Origin: Capra hircus | Lineage: Eukaryota > Chordata > Mammalia > Artiodactyla > Bovidae | Assembly (NCBI RefSeq): GCF_001704415.2 | Contig: NC_030819.1 | Coordinates: 36,760,575-36,824,574, forward strand | Length of the DNA: 64,000 nucleotides | Direction: 5' to 3' | Part shown: positions 21,339 to 32,380 of the stretch, piece by piece | Position numbering within the stretch: the stretch's first letter is position 1 | Layout of the letters: every line of letters starts with the position of its first letter | Notes under the pieces: model-generated | The model's input: the letters and a program-made list of their open reading frames with translations, nothing else | Database searches by the model: none | Told to the model about the DNA's origin: nothing | Translations under genes and position numbers: made by a program

Positions 21339-22153
21339 AGGTGTGCAAAAAATAAAGTGTTCTAGTAAGATCCTTTCTTCTTTTTCCCACTCATTAAAAT
21401 TGCAATCCCTTATTGTCGCCAACATGTGCCGCAAGAGTTACGCATGTATTGAACTCCTCAACAAATGTCTGTTGAGTGTTCAGTGTGAACTAGATACTCA
21501 GGGAGTTCAGCACTGCCCTCCAACATAGGCAAGCAGCCAACAAACAACTAGTTATCACATGCTTCCTCTACTTCATCCACTGTCTCACCTTGTTCTTATG
21601 ACCTCCCTTTGTAATGAGAGACAGGGGGAGTTGGTAGTAAGAAGAAGGTGACAGCAATGGAAAATAGAGACAGAGAAGTGAGGACACTAAGAAGGAAGAA
21701 ATCAGCATGTCTTATTTATTGTTGCCTGGGGTGAAGGGGTGGTTGGGTGTATAGAAAGAGGACTACCAAGATTCATTTATAGCTTTCTAATTTATGAAGC
21801 TCAGAGCATGCTGATGCCATTCACCAAATAGGAAACACCAGAGGAGACGCTGCTGGAAGCCAGGACTGCCAATCACGAACTCAGTTTTCCTTTTAATGCT
21901 ATATTTAACTGGTTTTAGAAAATTTAGAGTTGGGATATGGTTGTACATGTCAGAAGAGTCATGTGGACAGAGGGAACAGATGGAGATTTTCCAACAGTTA
22001 ACTCATGGTTAAAGTGTGCAAGCCTATGAGATGAAGCAGGAAAGTGAATGGAGAAGTGTGCCAATGTCAGGACCCTATGGATTATCAATACTTAAGGAAC
22101 AGTCTCAGAAGAGAAATGCATTTGGAAGCTGAGAAATAAAAGGCAAAAGAGAT
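21339..22153. other. Unassigned DNA
   Basis: About 21450-21560 faintly resembles the start of the ancient repeat seen at 16253-16400. Otherwise nothing was recognised. Confidence 0.4.
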
Positions 22154-22166
22154 CTGTGTTAGCCTA

Positions 22167-22407
22167 TTGTTGAGTGTGCTGTTCTTGTGTGTGTGCTTAT
22201 TCGCTCAGTCATGTCCACCTCTTCGTGACCCCATGGACTATAGCCCACCAGGCTCCTCTGTTCATGGAATTTTCCAGGCAAGAATACTAAAGTGGGTTGT
22301 CATTCCCTCCTCCAGAGGATCTTCCTGACCCAGGGATCAAACACTCATCTCCTGTATCTCCTGCGTTGCAGGCTGATTCTTTACCTGCTGGGCCATCGGG
22401 GAAGCCC
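22167..22407 (-). mobile_element. Bov-tA SINE with 13-bp target duplication
   Basis: CTGTGTTAGCCTA is perfectly repeated at 22154-22166 and 22408-22420. Minus-strand copy with the tRNA head at the right. Confidence 0.95.
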
Positions 22408-22420
22408 CTGTGTTAGCCTA

Positions 22421-23439
22421 GGTTGCCCCCCAAACCAGAACGTGAGACAACATTTTTGGTGCAAGTAGCTTATTTTGATAACCCACTCCAATGAATAGGA
22501 GTGGAGGACTGGGGAAAGTGTCAATCTGGGGTGTATCATGTCTCATTGAGTTGACCACCATGGGCAACAGGGATTCAGTTCTGCTGGGGACCTCTGAGAA
22601 GCCATATATAATGCAGTCCAAAATTGCCCACCCCAGGGGACATAAAGGGGCAGCATTTAGTGACAGGCTCTGATCCCCAGTGGTCAAGTTGCCCCTCGTG
22701 TTGTCAGTAGCCTTGCACTTCCAGGTTTATGCTCGTGTCAGGATGAGTGAAAAGGTTCAGGTAATGAGGAAGCTCTGGGACAGAAAGAGCCCTATGAAGG
22801 GAGATGTTTTCAGTTGACTGGTGTGTGCAGCCGGATACCATAGTGATAGCTGGAGTAAAAAGCCGAGAATGAGAGGGGCAACAGAGGTATGTCTGCTCCT
22901 TGTATCACTCATATCTGTTCATGCCCCTCATTAATCATGATCCATCATAGATGCTCTGATTATCTATAATCTCTAAAAGAAAATACTGAATATACAAGGG
23001 TGAGTGGACAAACTCCAGTTCCAGCTAGTGTCATCCTAATGCCTTTATTAATATTCATCATCTTTCTTCTATCACCCACTCAAGATATCTCTCATACTCG
23101 ATTAGCACTTAAGGGTGTTCAGTTTGCTTGCTCACACAGAACGGTGACTTTATCCATGAGAAGATGGAGCTCAGAGTTGTTTCAGTCTTGCTGGATTATG
23201 ATAGCTGCTATTACTTTTTTACAGTTTTCGCTGGGCAGGAACTTAGGTGTACTCCTTGGGATCTGATAGCATTCAGATCACCGTGAAGTGGCTGACTGGA
23301 ATCCTCCAGAGGTGGAGTCAGTGGTGGTTTCTGCTGCAGAAAGAAAGGTGGGCCTTTGCATAGCTTTCTTCCCTGCTACCATGATTTATGGGAAGTCAGG
23401 GAAGATAAATCACACAATAATTTGACAGAGAAAATTCAA
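22421..23439. other. Unassigned block, GC-richer at its left
   Basis: 22421-22900 is visibly richer in G and C than its surroundings and looks like a diverged repeat or retrovirus-derived segment. I cannot name it. No frame longer than about 90 residues has recognisable content. Confidence 0.35.
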
Positions 23440-23990
23440 TTAAAGAATTGTTGGCTATAGCTTAATTGTAGTGATCATTTCACAATTCACACATGTAACA
23501 AAACATTGAGTTATACACCTTTGTTGTTGTTCAGTTGCTCAGTCGTGTCCAACCATTTGTGACCCCATGGACTGCAGCATGCCAGGCTTCCTTGTCAATC
23601 ACTATCTTCCAGTTTACTCAAGCTCATGTCCATTGAGTCACTGATGCCATCCAAACATCTCATCCTCTGTCATCCCCTTTCTCCTCCTGCCCTCCATGTT
23701 TCCCAGAATCAGGGTCTTTTTTAATGAGTCAGCTCTTCTCATCAGGTGGCCAAAGTATTGAAGCTTCAACTTCGGCACCAGTCCTTCCAATGAATATTCA
23801 GGGTAGGTTTCCTTTTAGGGTTGACTGGTCTGATCTCCTTGCAGTCCAACGGGCTCTCAAGAGTCTTCTCCAACACCACAGTTCAAAAGCATCAGTTCTT
23901 TGGTGCTCAACCTTCTTTATGGTCCCAATCTCTTAAATATATGCAATTTTTATTTATCAATTATGCTCTCAATAAAGCTGAAAAAATAAT
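23440..23990 (+). mobile_element. Ancient L1 3' terminus interrupted by BovB
   Basis: 23440-23520 (GATCATTTCACAATTCAC..., ATGTAACAAAACATTG) continues at 23929-23990 (TTAAATATATGCAATTTTTA..., CTCAATAAAGCTG). Joined together these match the common L1M-type 3' end. Confidence 0.75.
23521..23928 (-). mobile_element. BovB 3' end, 5' truncated
   Basis: Minus strand. The TTGTTGTTG tail on the left is the reverse complement of the CAACAACAA-type BovB tail. It covers roughly the last 400 bp of the element and is inserted in an ancient L1 3' end. Confidence 0.93.
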
Positions 23991-24614
23991 TATTACTTGT
24001 AAGTGAGTATTTGAATTACAAGAGATTGGCTACCAAAAAAACAAAGGGAACCCTAAAGAATACAGAAAGAGTAGCTGTAAGGAGCAGGCAGTGCCCCTAG
24101 GATGAGATGCAGCCCCCAAAGAAGTCCAGCCCCCAAATCCAGGCCTGTGATCAAGACCTTGTTGGAGACAGAGCTGTGTCTCACTGGGCAGCTGTGAAGT
24201 TAGTGTGCTGTCATGCCAACAAAACATGCAGAAAACCTGCCCTCTGGGGATGGTTTGACATATGCTCTCTAGGGTGCTGGGAAAAGTGGTTCATGGTACC
24301 CCACAAACAATGTGCAGAAGGAGGGGGCCTGCTGGGCCTGTGGCAGCCCTGGACTGCCCAGGCAACTCAGTCTTACAGCACTGAGCTGAATGGAGCAGAG
24401 TATCCTTTTACTGTCCTCAGCACGGTGATGAGCCTGGTGGGGTCACAGAGTCATCATGTCACTAGTCCTCTCAGCACTTTGGAGCTGCCAAGAGGGGCCT
24501 GAGATAGCAACATCCTCTGAGTTAGTCCCCATAACCATTGACAGTTTTAGCTATTTATCATTTTCCATGTGCATCATGTCATGAATACATATATATGAAG
24601 TTCTGAGAGGTAGC
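23991..24614. other. Unassigned GC-richer DNA
   Basis: 24060-24500 is GC-richer and holds a 131-residue plus-strand frame (24107-24502). I recognise no domain in it, and one frame of this length in GC-rich DNA is weak evidence. It could be a diverged repeat. Confidence 0.35.
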
Positions 24615-24624
24615 AAATAAAGTG

Positions 24625-24809
24625 AAAGTTGCTCAATCGTATCTGACCCTTTGTGACCCCACGACTGTAATCCAGGGAATTCTCCAGGCCAGAAGACTGG
24701 AGTGGGAAGCCTTTCCCTTCTGCAGGGGATCGTCCCAACCCAGGGACTGAACCAAAGTCTCCCACATTGCAGGTGTGTTCTTTACCACCTGAGCCACCAG
24801 GGAAGCCCA
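24625..24809 (-). mobile_element. Bov-tA SINE with 10-bp target duplication
   Basis: AAATAAAGTG at 24615-24624 and 24810-24819. The tRNA head is at the right end. It contains a short deletion after GACCCCACGACTG. Confidence 0.93.
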
Positions 24810-24949
24810 AAATAAAGTGTATCTGAGAAAATCATTTATAAAAGCTGGCAGAGAAGGACAAAAAGGAAGTACAACTCTAGCCTGCTAAAACTCAGATTGT
24901 AAGGGGCTTGAGTGTGTAGTGTGGAGGGATTTTCAGTTTGTCTATATGT

Positions 24950-25090
24950 GAGAGGAAGGAAGGAAGGGAAGGGGAGAGAGAAAAAGGAGGGAAGGAGAAG
25001 AGAAGAGGAGAAGAAAGGAGAGGAGAGAGTAAAAGAGAGGAGACTGGAGGGAGGAGGGAAGGGGAAGGGAAGGGAAGAGAGGGAGAAATA
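24950..25090. repeat. Polypurine (GGAA/GAGA)n tract
   Basis: About 140 bases that are almost pure purine on the plus strand, with GGAAGG, GAGAGG and GGGAAGG units and very few pyrimidine interruptions. Several overlapping frames here are artefacts of composition. Confidence 0.97.
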
Positions 25091-25537
25091 CCAATAGGGA
25101 TGGAGAAGTAGAAGATCCTTGAACAAACTCCAATATGGAGAAAGTTCTTTAGGAAACAATCCCATATATTGGTGGACAGATTATCCCTATATGCAATAAA
25201 ATATGCTTTTACAAAGCGGAAGTTCCCCAAATGAGTTTTCCAAATAAGACTTCAGAGCACACTTTTAGTATTTGCATCACATTCTTGGCATAGCATCCAA
25301 GTGAGGTGCCAATCTCCAGTGAATCCCTAAATATAACTTGACTGAGTTAAACACAATGTTCTCCATCTGAACATTTCCTTGAGTATTAATTAGAAGTTCA
25401 TGGAAATAGATTCTCAGGCTCAGGCCACTAGTCCCCCAAACAACCAGATAAAAGTCTGTAAGAATGAACATCTCTAGTGGAATTTAAAAAAATTAATATG
25501 TCAGAATAGACTATATATGTGTGTATATATTTGAATT
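25091..25537. other. Unassigned DNA
   Basis: No feature was recognised. Confidence 0.45.
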
Positions 25538-25847
25538 ATTATTGTTCAGTCGCTAAGTCATGTCTGATTCTTTGCAACCCCATGGACTGCAACACGCCAG
25601 GTTTCCCTGTCCTTCATTACCTCCCAGAGTTTGCTCAAATTCATGTTCACTGAGTCAGTGCTATCTAACCATCTCATCCTTTGCCAGCCTTTTCTCCTTT
25701 TGCCTTCAATGTTTCCCAGCATCAGGGCCTTTTTCAATGAGTTGGCTCTTTACATCAGATGGCCAGAGTATTGGAACTTCAGCTTTAGCGTCAGTCCTTC
25801 CAGTCAATATTCAGGGTTGATTTCACTTAGGATTGACTGGTTTGATC
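25538..25847 (-). mobile_element. BovB 3' end, 5' truncated
   Basis: Minus strand. TTATTGTTCAGTCGC at the left is the tail. It covers about 310 bp of the terminus. Divergence is moderate. Confidence 0.92.
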
Positions 25848-26603
25848 TCCTCCTATATATATTTTTATAGATTATCTATTATATTTTATTATATGATTAT
25901 CATGCCTCGTTTCAAGCTTTTATTTTCTAATAAGAAGAGCTGACAAGAAATTCTAAAGAGAAGACAGTTATCAATTCAGCATTTAATCTAAGTTTGCTTT
26001 CATTATCTCTGTTGATGGGCTCTGTTTTTACTCATTCTGTTGATTCTATTTTTCTATTTTGCATATTGACACTTTATTTGATTCTGGAAAACGCGTCTTT
26101 TCTTGTTTGTCCATCTCAGCATTGGTATGTCTGCTGTGCGGAGCTCATAAGAATTCCTCACTCTTCTTTGCTAGATTTACATGCACATGTCTCTAACCCT
26201 CAGGCAACTCAACAGAATTAGGTTACTTTAGTATAATAAATACTCTGCACTAGTAAATATGTAAAACAGTGTAAGCAGTATGACACCCATGGTAAAATCC
26301 AAGTAGAAACAACAACTTGCAAAAAGCTGACAAAAAATGAGGTTAATTCAGAAGCTCAAGAAGCTGAGTTTAACAGCGTGTGTTGGAGCACTTTCAAAAC
26401 CACAAGAGCATCATCATGTTGTAGCATTCCTGTATCCTCAGAAGTTGTTCGTGCTCCTCCTAATGGTCTAAGCAAGGATTACTTAATTGTTGTTTTTTCA
26501 TCTGTGAAATATGAAATATTGCATTTCACGCTTTCATTCTATTGGGATCTTCTTCCTCCCAAAGAGTTCTCACTCTGTTTGCATTGGTATGTGAACTTGT
26601 TCC

Positions 26604-26604
<1 letters not shown>

Positions 26605-26647
<43 letters not shown>

Positions 26648-26650
26648 CAC
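26605..26650. repeat. (CA)n microsatellite
   Basis: About 23 CA units with one GC interruption at 26641-26642. The long near-perfect run makes length polymorphism likely. Confidence 0.98.
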
Positions 26651-28115
26651 GTCTTGCAAGAACAAGCAACATTTTACAACCAGGGAAAAAACATTTCTTC
26701 AAACCTCTGTGCTTGACCCCCTCTCCAATACCCTAAGGAAAAACGACATTTAGCTTAAGAGATATAATTCTAGCTCAATCATATTTGAAGCAATTTACTT
26801 TTCAAAGTATAATATTTACAATTTAATTCAGATTAATGGTGATTTTATAGTTTTTTTCCCCAAAATAAGCTTTACATGGATCACTGCAGGACTCATTCTG
26901 GAATTTTCCATAAGACAATGAGTTATTTTGAAATAAATTTATATATACATACTGATGAGGTTTTTTTGAAACAAAATGCAGCCATACCTTTGCATAAACT
27001 ATGAATCTAGGCTAGCTACTTCAAATGAAAACTGGTTTTGGTGTAAAGAGTTAACTATGTTGTGAGTACCAAACTTTTAAAATTAAATTAATGACTTAGA
27101 CACCATATGACATGACTACTGATAATTTACTGACCATAAAGGTAAAATATTAGTCTTTAAATTTTATCTGTCATTTTAAATTGTGTCAGCCAAGGTCTGT
27201 GTGCTATTAAATCCATAACATTTAAAAATATTTCCTCATTAGTGACTCTGCTGCAGTTACTGCTTTCATTTTTGATCCTGGTTTATATTAATAAAATGTT
27301 ATATAAAGTTCAATATCTATTGCTGCTCATTATTTTTAATCATATGGAGGTGAGCAACATGATTTGCTGAAATATGCAGACCAGAGTTCACATAACAAAG
27401 TGCTGTGACTTAAGACATTTGATGATAAGGCCAGTTCTTATAATAACATCACACTGTGTAAGATCTGCATTGATGCAAATACACATACATACATAGGCCA
27501 TATATTATTATCTATATTTAGTAACAGTAGTAGTGTTAAAAGGGAATGGTAAGAACATCTATCCTACAGAACATCATAACTCAGACTTTGTACAGAAAGC
27601 CTAACCATCACTGCCTAAAAATGGGGAGAATGTCTTGAGACAAATGAATTCTCTCATAATTTTCCCTTCTCATTCCTTGAACTATTTTAGCTATAATGGT
27701 ATAAAAAGATTTACTAAATTTTGAAATGAGAAAATTTTAAGGTTGGCTTCTATTAAATTTTTCATTAAAAACAGTATTTTTAGTTTTTAGGAGCAGGAAG
27801 CAAATCTAATGCTTCCTTCTCCCAACACTCAATAAATATTCCTATGTGAAATAGGCCTATGTGTTGGAATGTTGTTACAGTTATTATTTTGTTTTAATGG
27901 AATCAGTCTTTTCATTTCAAAATCATGAATCTTTCATAGTTGTATTAAGTTTCCATAATTTTTTTGTTTTAAAATAAAATATACTCAGATATTTATGAGG
28001 TATAGTTTGCATACTCTGATTAATTTCTCCTTTCTTAATTGTCAATAATATTTCTCAAACTGTTTATATAAAGGTTGACCAAGTAAGAGAAGTTGGCAGC
28101 TACATGAGTTTAAAG

Positions 28116-28167
28116 ACTTTCTGAGTGAAGTGGACTTTCTGAGTGAAGACATTCTGAGTGAAGTGAA
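28116..28167. repeat. Three-copy 17-18 bp tandem repeat
   Basis: ACTTTCTGAGTGAAGTGG (28116-28133), ACTTTCTGAGTGAAGAC (28134-28150) and ATTCTGAGTGAAGTGAA (28151-28167). Confidence 0.92.
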
Positions 28168-28387
28168 AAGATAATGATCTTACCACAAAGTTTACAGGGG
28201 CACTTTCGTAGTTACTTGATTTTACAATTCTCATCTTTGACAAATGCCAGTTCACGTCATCTAAATGCACAGCCACAGCAGTAAGTGAATCAAAATGAAA
28301 AATCGTTTAGGAAGAGCGTTCTTCCAGTCGAGGCTTCTATTTTGTTTTGATGGGTGTTAACATCAAGAATTTCATGAGGTAAATACT

Positions 28388-28616
28388 GGGCTTCCCAGGT
28401 GATGTTAGTGGTAAAGAACCCGCCTGCCATTGCAGCAGACGTATAAATCGCAGGTTGATTCCTGGGTCGGGAAGATCCTCTGAAGGAGGATATGGCAACC
28501 CACCCCAGGATTCTTTCTGGGAAAATCCCAAGGACAGAGGAGCCTGCTCGGCTACAGTCACAGAGCTGCAAAGAGTCGGACACGAATGAAGCGACTTAGC
28601 ACGCTTGCATGCGCAC
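28388..28616 (+). mobile_element. Bov-tA SINE
   Basis: Full-length plus-strand copy with a duplicated-looking stretch in the tRNA head. It ends GAAGCGACTTAGCACGC. Confidence 0.9.
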
Positions 28617-30168
28617 CACACACACAGGTAAGAACTCACTTGGACCTGCCAGATTGACAAGACTTTTTGAAGGATTTTAAAACTGCCTCCTCCACAAATA
28701 TAACCTTATGCTGGAGATTTTTTTTTTTCTATAGAGTTTCAATCACATGGATTTTGGGTGTAGCATGAAGGTAAAGGTACAGCGCCTCTCTCACAGAATT
28801 TTTACATTTTAAATCTGTCCAAAAGGGTATGCTCATCAGAAAAATATATCTGTTGTTCTCAAGTTCTACATACAATTGAGGATGTTTCTCCAATCTTGGA
28901 GAGGGAGTAAAACAGTCAGAGAGAAGGTTGCACCCAAGACCTGTGAAGGGAGTTTTATGGCCTCAAATAGGCGTTCAACAAACATTATGAACTACTTTAT
29001 GAACCAAACTTCCATGTCAGGATATAACGAGCTGGGCTTTCTGATGGCAGAATTGGCCCGGTATTAAAGCCAAGCAGCTCAGCCTTTGCATCAACACCAC
29101 TGAAGGAAATGTAGTTAGTAGCTTTTACAGCCTTATTTTGGTGGTACATGCAGCTCACTACTGACTGCTGCTTATGATTGATAGGTGGGCTGTTTGTGTA
29201 CATCATGTGTGGTCAGCATTTGTTGTTCTGCGTATAAGGAATTAGTTATAAAATATAAAGCAAATTGTGTTTTCAGAGTCTGATCATAGTACCTTGCATG
29301 TTTGTGTTTCAGCTTAGTTTCTTTTCTTTATAACATAATCTTCAAGTTACTATAGTACCTGAAGATGGAATAAACCAAACTAATTATTTCATTAATTTGG
29401 ACAGAAATGAATTCATAAAGTTATCAAAGAACCGTAAAAGTCCAGTAATTGGCAGCAGCAAGACTGCTCATCCAATAAAGTTTCAGTGTTTTTCTTTTTA
29501 TGGTTTTGGTTTTATTTCTGTTTATTTTTTAGAAGTCCTGGGGTTTTTTTTGTTTTTTGTTTTTTGTTTTTACATTTTTCTCTTAGCTTATAAGGAGTAT
29601 CTATTCCAAGTAATATATTTGAAAATCAGTAAAATTTTTCATACAAAAGAAGTCATTAGTTCATGATTACATTTTAGCCCATGACTGTCAATCATCAAAA
29701 TTCATGTTATTACAGTTATTTCTAAATTCACAAAAAGACCCCTTTGTGTGCAATGGCCTGGAGAAGTAATGTAATATATAATTATGGCCTTTCTGAAAAT
29801 GCTAATTACAGGATGAAGCTAAATGTCCTCTGTACCATGACTGGAATAAACATATGACTTACTCCTATCTCATAGCTAATCAGAGATACCTATTTTGGCT
29901 TTTAGCAAAGGACCCCAGGTTGATCAACTGATTTAACTGTTTTTAAATAGATTCATGTATATGCTGGATGTGACAACTCGATTATATATTTTCAGTTTTT
30001 CATATATACTTCTTCAAAACCAGTCTCTCAAATAAAATGTAAGCAGTGCACCATAAAAAGACAAATGTGAAGCTGAAGACTTAGATCAAGGCTCACAAAA
30101 TAATAGCTAGATAATGAAAGAAAGGACGTACTTGAAAACTAAGATAAAAAGCTACATTTGTTAAATTG
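28617..30168. other. Unassigned DNA with T-rich tracts
   Basis: No gene is supported. There are T-rich runs near 28720 and 29545-29575. Confidence 0.45.
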
Positions 30169-30283
30169 GACATGAGTTTGAGCAAATTCTGGGAGACACT
30201 GAAGAACAGGGAAGTCTGACATGCAGTTCATGGGGTCACAAACAGTCAGACACGAGAGAGTGGCTGAACAACAACACACTGTC
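30169..30283 (+). mobile_element. BovB 3' terminus, about 115 bp
   Basis: It reads from GGACATGAGTTTGAGCAAA to a GAACAACAACACA tail. It abuts the end of an antisense L1. Confidence 0.85.
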
Positions 30284-30483
30284 GACTTACAAGTTTGTAT
30301 TAATTACTGCTGTATGGGAAAGTGATTCAAGTATACATATACATACATTAGTTTTTTATATTATTTTCCATTATGGTTTATCCTAGGATACTGAATATAG
30401 TTCTCTGTGCTATACAGTAGGACGTCATTGTTTATCCATTCCATATATAACAAAGCTTACTTCTGCTAACCCCAATCTCCTAC
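30284..30483 (-). mobile_element. L1 3' end, antisense
   Basis: The reverse complement gives the cetartiodactyl L1 terminal order: TATCCTAGGATAAACC-like segment, TATACATATACTTGAATCAC, then CAGCAGTAATTAATACAAAC. About 200 bp, diverged. Confidence 0.75.
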
Positions 30484-31052
30484 TACATTTGATCATCAAA
30501 GGTGCATCCCAAGCAAAAAGGAGACAATAAAAGGAAACAAAATGATTCATCGGAAGAAACCCCTTTTGCTCAGTGTTATGCTGCTCAGGACAAAGCCCAT
30601 TTGTCACACTGCTTTTGGTATTAGAAGTGATGAATATATTTGTAGGCCTTTTAATTGCTATAGGATTTAATAAATTATAATGCTGCAAACTTTATTTGTT
30701 TATTAAGACAGTCATTAATTTCAAGTAAATATGCACAGTGGGACTGGGCAGGATATTGTCAAACAAATACAATCTGCTTTGTTAGTATAAGAGAATAGTT
30801 TCTCTCCAGAATCACGTTCCTCATGGTCAGTCTAGAAACTGTGAATTTTAAATGAATGCTTTGGCTTATATAATACCTACCCTATAATTTCCAATCATCT
30901 GAATTTAGAAAATGTGAAAGAGGATTTTGGCGTCAGATTAAATCTTGTGCTGCATGTTCTGGAAGAGGCTATATGGTCCAAATCAGAGAGATTCAGTACC
31001 AGATTAATGAGTGAATTAATTGGTGATTTTCTTAACCAGCTACTATGCACAG
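30484..31052. other. Unassigned DNA
   Basis: No feature was recognised. Confidence 0.45.
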
Positions 31053-31413
31053 GGGCTTCCCAGGTGGCATTAGTGGTAAAGTACCCACCCCTCAATGCCA
31101 GAGACTTGAGAAACTCAGGTTCAATCCCCCTGGAGAAGGAAATGGAAACCCACTCCCGTATTCTTGCCTGGAGGCTGCCGTTCATAGGTCACAAAGAGTC
31201 AGACACTACTGAAGCAACTGGCTCAGACAGTAAAGAATCTGCCTGCAGTATGGGAGACCTGAGTTTGATCCCTGGGATGAGAAGATTCCCCTGGAGAAGG
31301 GCATGGCAACCATGTATTCTCCAGTATTCTTGCCTGGAGAATCCCATGGACAGAAGAGCCTGGTGGACTACAGTCCCTGGGGTCACAAAGAGTCAGACAC
31401 AATTGAGTAGCTA
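31053..31413 (+). mobile_element. Head-to-tail pair of Bov-tA SINEs
   Basis: The first copy runs 31053-31216 with internal deletions. The second starts near 31217 without its first bases and ends at AGACACAATTGAGTAGC. Each has a B-box-like GGTTCAATCC or GTTTGATCCCTGG. Confidence 0.87.
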
Positions 31414-31487
31414 CACCTTCTTTCTACTGTGTACAGAACATATATCAGACTTGAAAGAGGAATAAGAATCATCTCATTCAAAGTTGA

Positions 31488-31682
31488 CAAATTTTTTCTA
31501 TGATGAGTCAAATAGGACATATTTTCACTCTGTGGTCTACTTAACTCTTCTGTTTTATTGCAAAAGTAGCCAGAGATAATATGTAAGCAAATAGGTGTGG
31601 CTGCATGCCAATAAAATTTTATTTACAAGAACAGGCAGTAGTCAGATTTGACCCATCTGCCCTAGTCTGCCAGACTTTGAGC
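31488..31682 (-). mobile_element. hAT-type (Charlie/MER) DNA transposon fragment
   Basis: GTGTGGCTGCATGCCAATAA, then AATTTTATTTACAAGAACAGG, then CAGATTTGACCC follow the order of a common ancient non-autonomous hAT element of mammals. The subfamily is not assigned. Confidence 0.65.
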
Positions 31683-31819
31683 TAAGTAAATAGAATGGAT
31701 ACTCACCTTTTTTTCTAAGTTTTTAAATTTATTTTTTAATTGGAGGAAAAATTGCTTTACAACGTTGTAATGGTTTCTGCCGTACAGCAATCCAAATCAT
31801 CCATAATTATATGTATATC

Positions 31820-31935
31820 ATGGAGAAGGGAATGTCAACCCACTCCAGTATTCTTGCCTGGGAAAGCCCACAGACAGAGGAGCCTGGCAAGCTACAGTCC
31901 ATGGGGGTGGCAAAGAGTCAGACACGACTGAACCT
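31820..31935 (+). mobile_element. Bov-tA/Bov-A SINE, 5' truncated
   Basis: It starts inside the Bov-A unit at GGAGAAGGGAATG and ends GACACGACTGAACC. It lies inside the 3' part of the inverted L1, so it is younger. Confidence 0.85.
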
Positions 31936-32302
31936 GCATGAACACATGCATACATATATCACCTCCCTCCAGAGACCCCTTCCTACTGAGATGCTCATTG
32001 AGAGATAAATGCATAAAGAAGATGTGGTGCATATATACATTGGAATATTACTCAGCCATAAAAAAGAATGAATTTGAGTCAATTCTAGCGAGGTGGATTA
32101 ACCTAGAGCCTTTTATATAGACTGAAGTAAATCAGAAAAGAGAATTTTATATGTTAGTGCACATAGATGGAATCTAGTAAAATGATTTTGATGAACCTAT
32201 TTGTATGGAAGGAATGGAGCTACAGACACAGAGAATAGGCATGTGGGCACAGTGGGGGAAGGAGAGAGTGGGACAAATGGAGAAAGCATAGACATATATA
32301 CA

Positions 32303-32340
32303 CTGCTGCTGCTGCTAAGTCGCTTCAGTCGTGTCCAACT
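32303..32340 (-). mobile_element. 38-bp Bov-A2 3' end fragment
   Basis: CTGCTGCTGCTGCTAAGTCG onward is only the tail end of a Bov-A2. The surrounding L1 (CATATATACACT before, ATCATGTGTAAAATAGG after) is continuous apart from this insert. Confidence 0.85.
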
Positions 32341-32380
32341 ATCATGTGTAAAATAGGTAGCTGGTGAGATACTCACCTTT

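Larger units (their letters stand above)
25848..28387. other. Unassigned AT-rich DNA
   Basis: 2.5 kb without a supported gene or SINE, the longest SINE-free stretch in the left half. It holds a CA repeat at 26605-26650 and a short tandem repeat at 28116-28167. Confidence 0.5.
31711..32367 (-). mobile_element. Internally inverted L1 (twin priming), 13-bp target duplication
   Basis: 31711-31819 plus about 31950-31978 is the L1 3' terminus on the minus strand, with the tail T-rich at 31711-31739. From about 32000 to 32367 the sequence switches to plus-strand L1 ORF2 C-terminal and 3' UTR sequence. GATACTCACCTTT flanks the whole at 31698-31710 and 32368-32380, so both parts came from one event. 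A Bov-tA piece and a tiny SINE end interrupt it. Confidence 0.9.

Noticed and set aside
24107..24502. 131-residue plus-strand frame in GC-richer DNA
   Set aside because: No domain, no conserved-looking composition and no promoter or splice context. Kept only as part of an unassigned block.
24892..25230. Overlapping Ser/Phe/Pro- and Lys/Glu/Gly-rich frames
   Set aside because: They are produced by the polypurine tract, which lacks stop codons by composition.
26378..26716. 112-residue frame with a His/Thr repeat
   Set aside because: The repeat is the CA microsatellite in translation.
28116..28167. CRISPR-like array
   Set aside because: Direct tandem units without spacers, in mammalian DNA.
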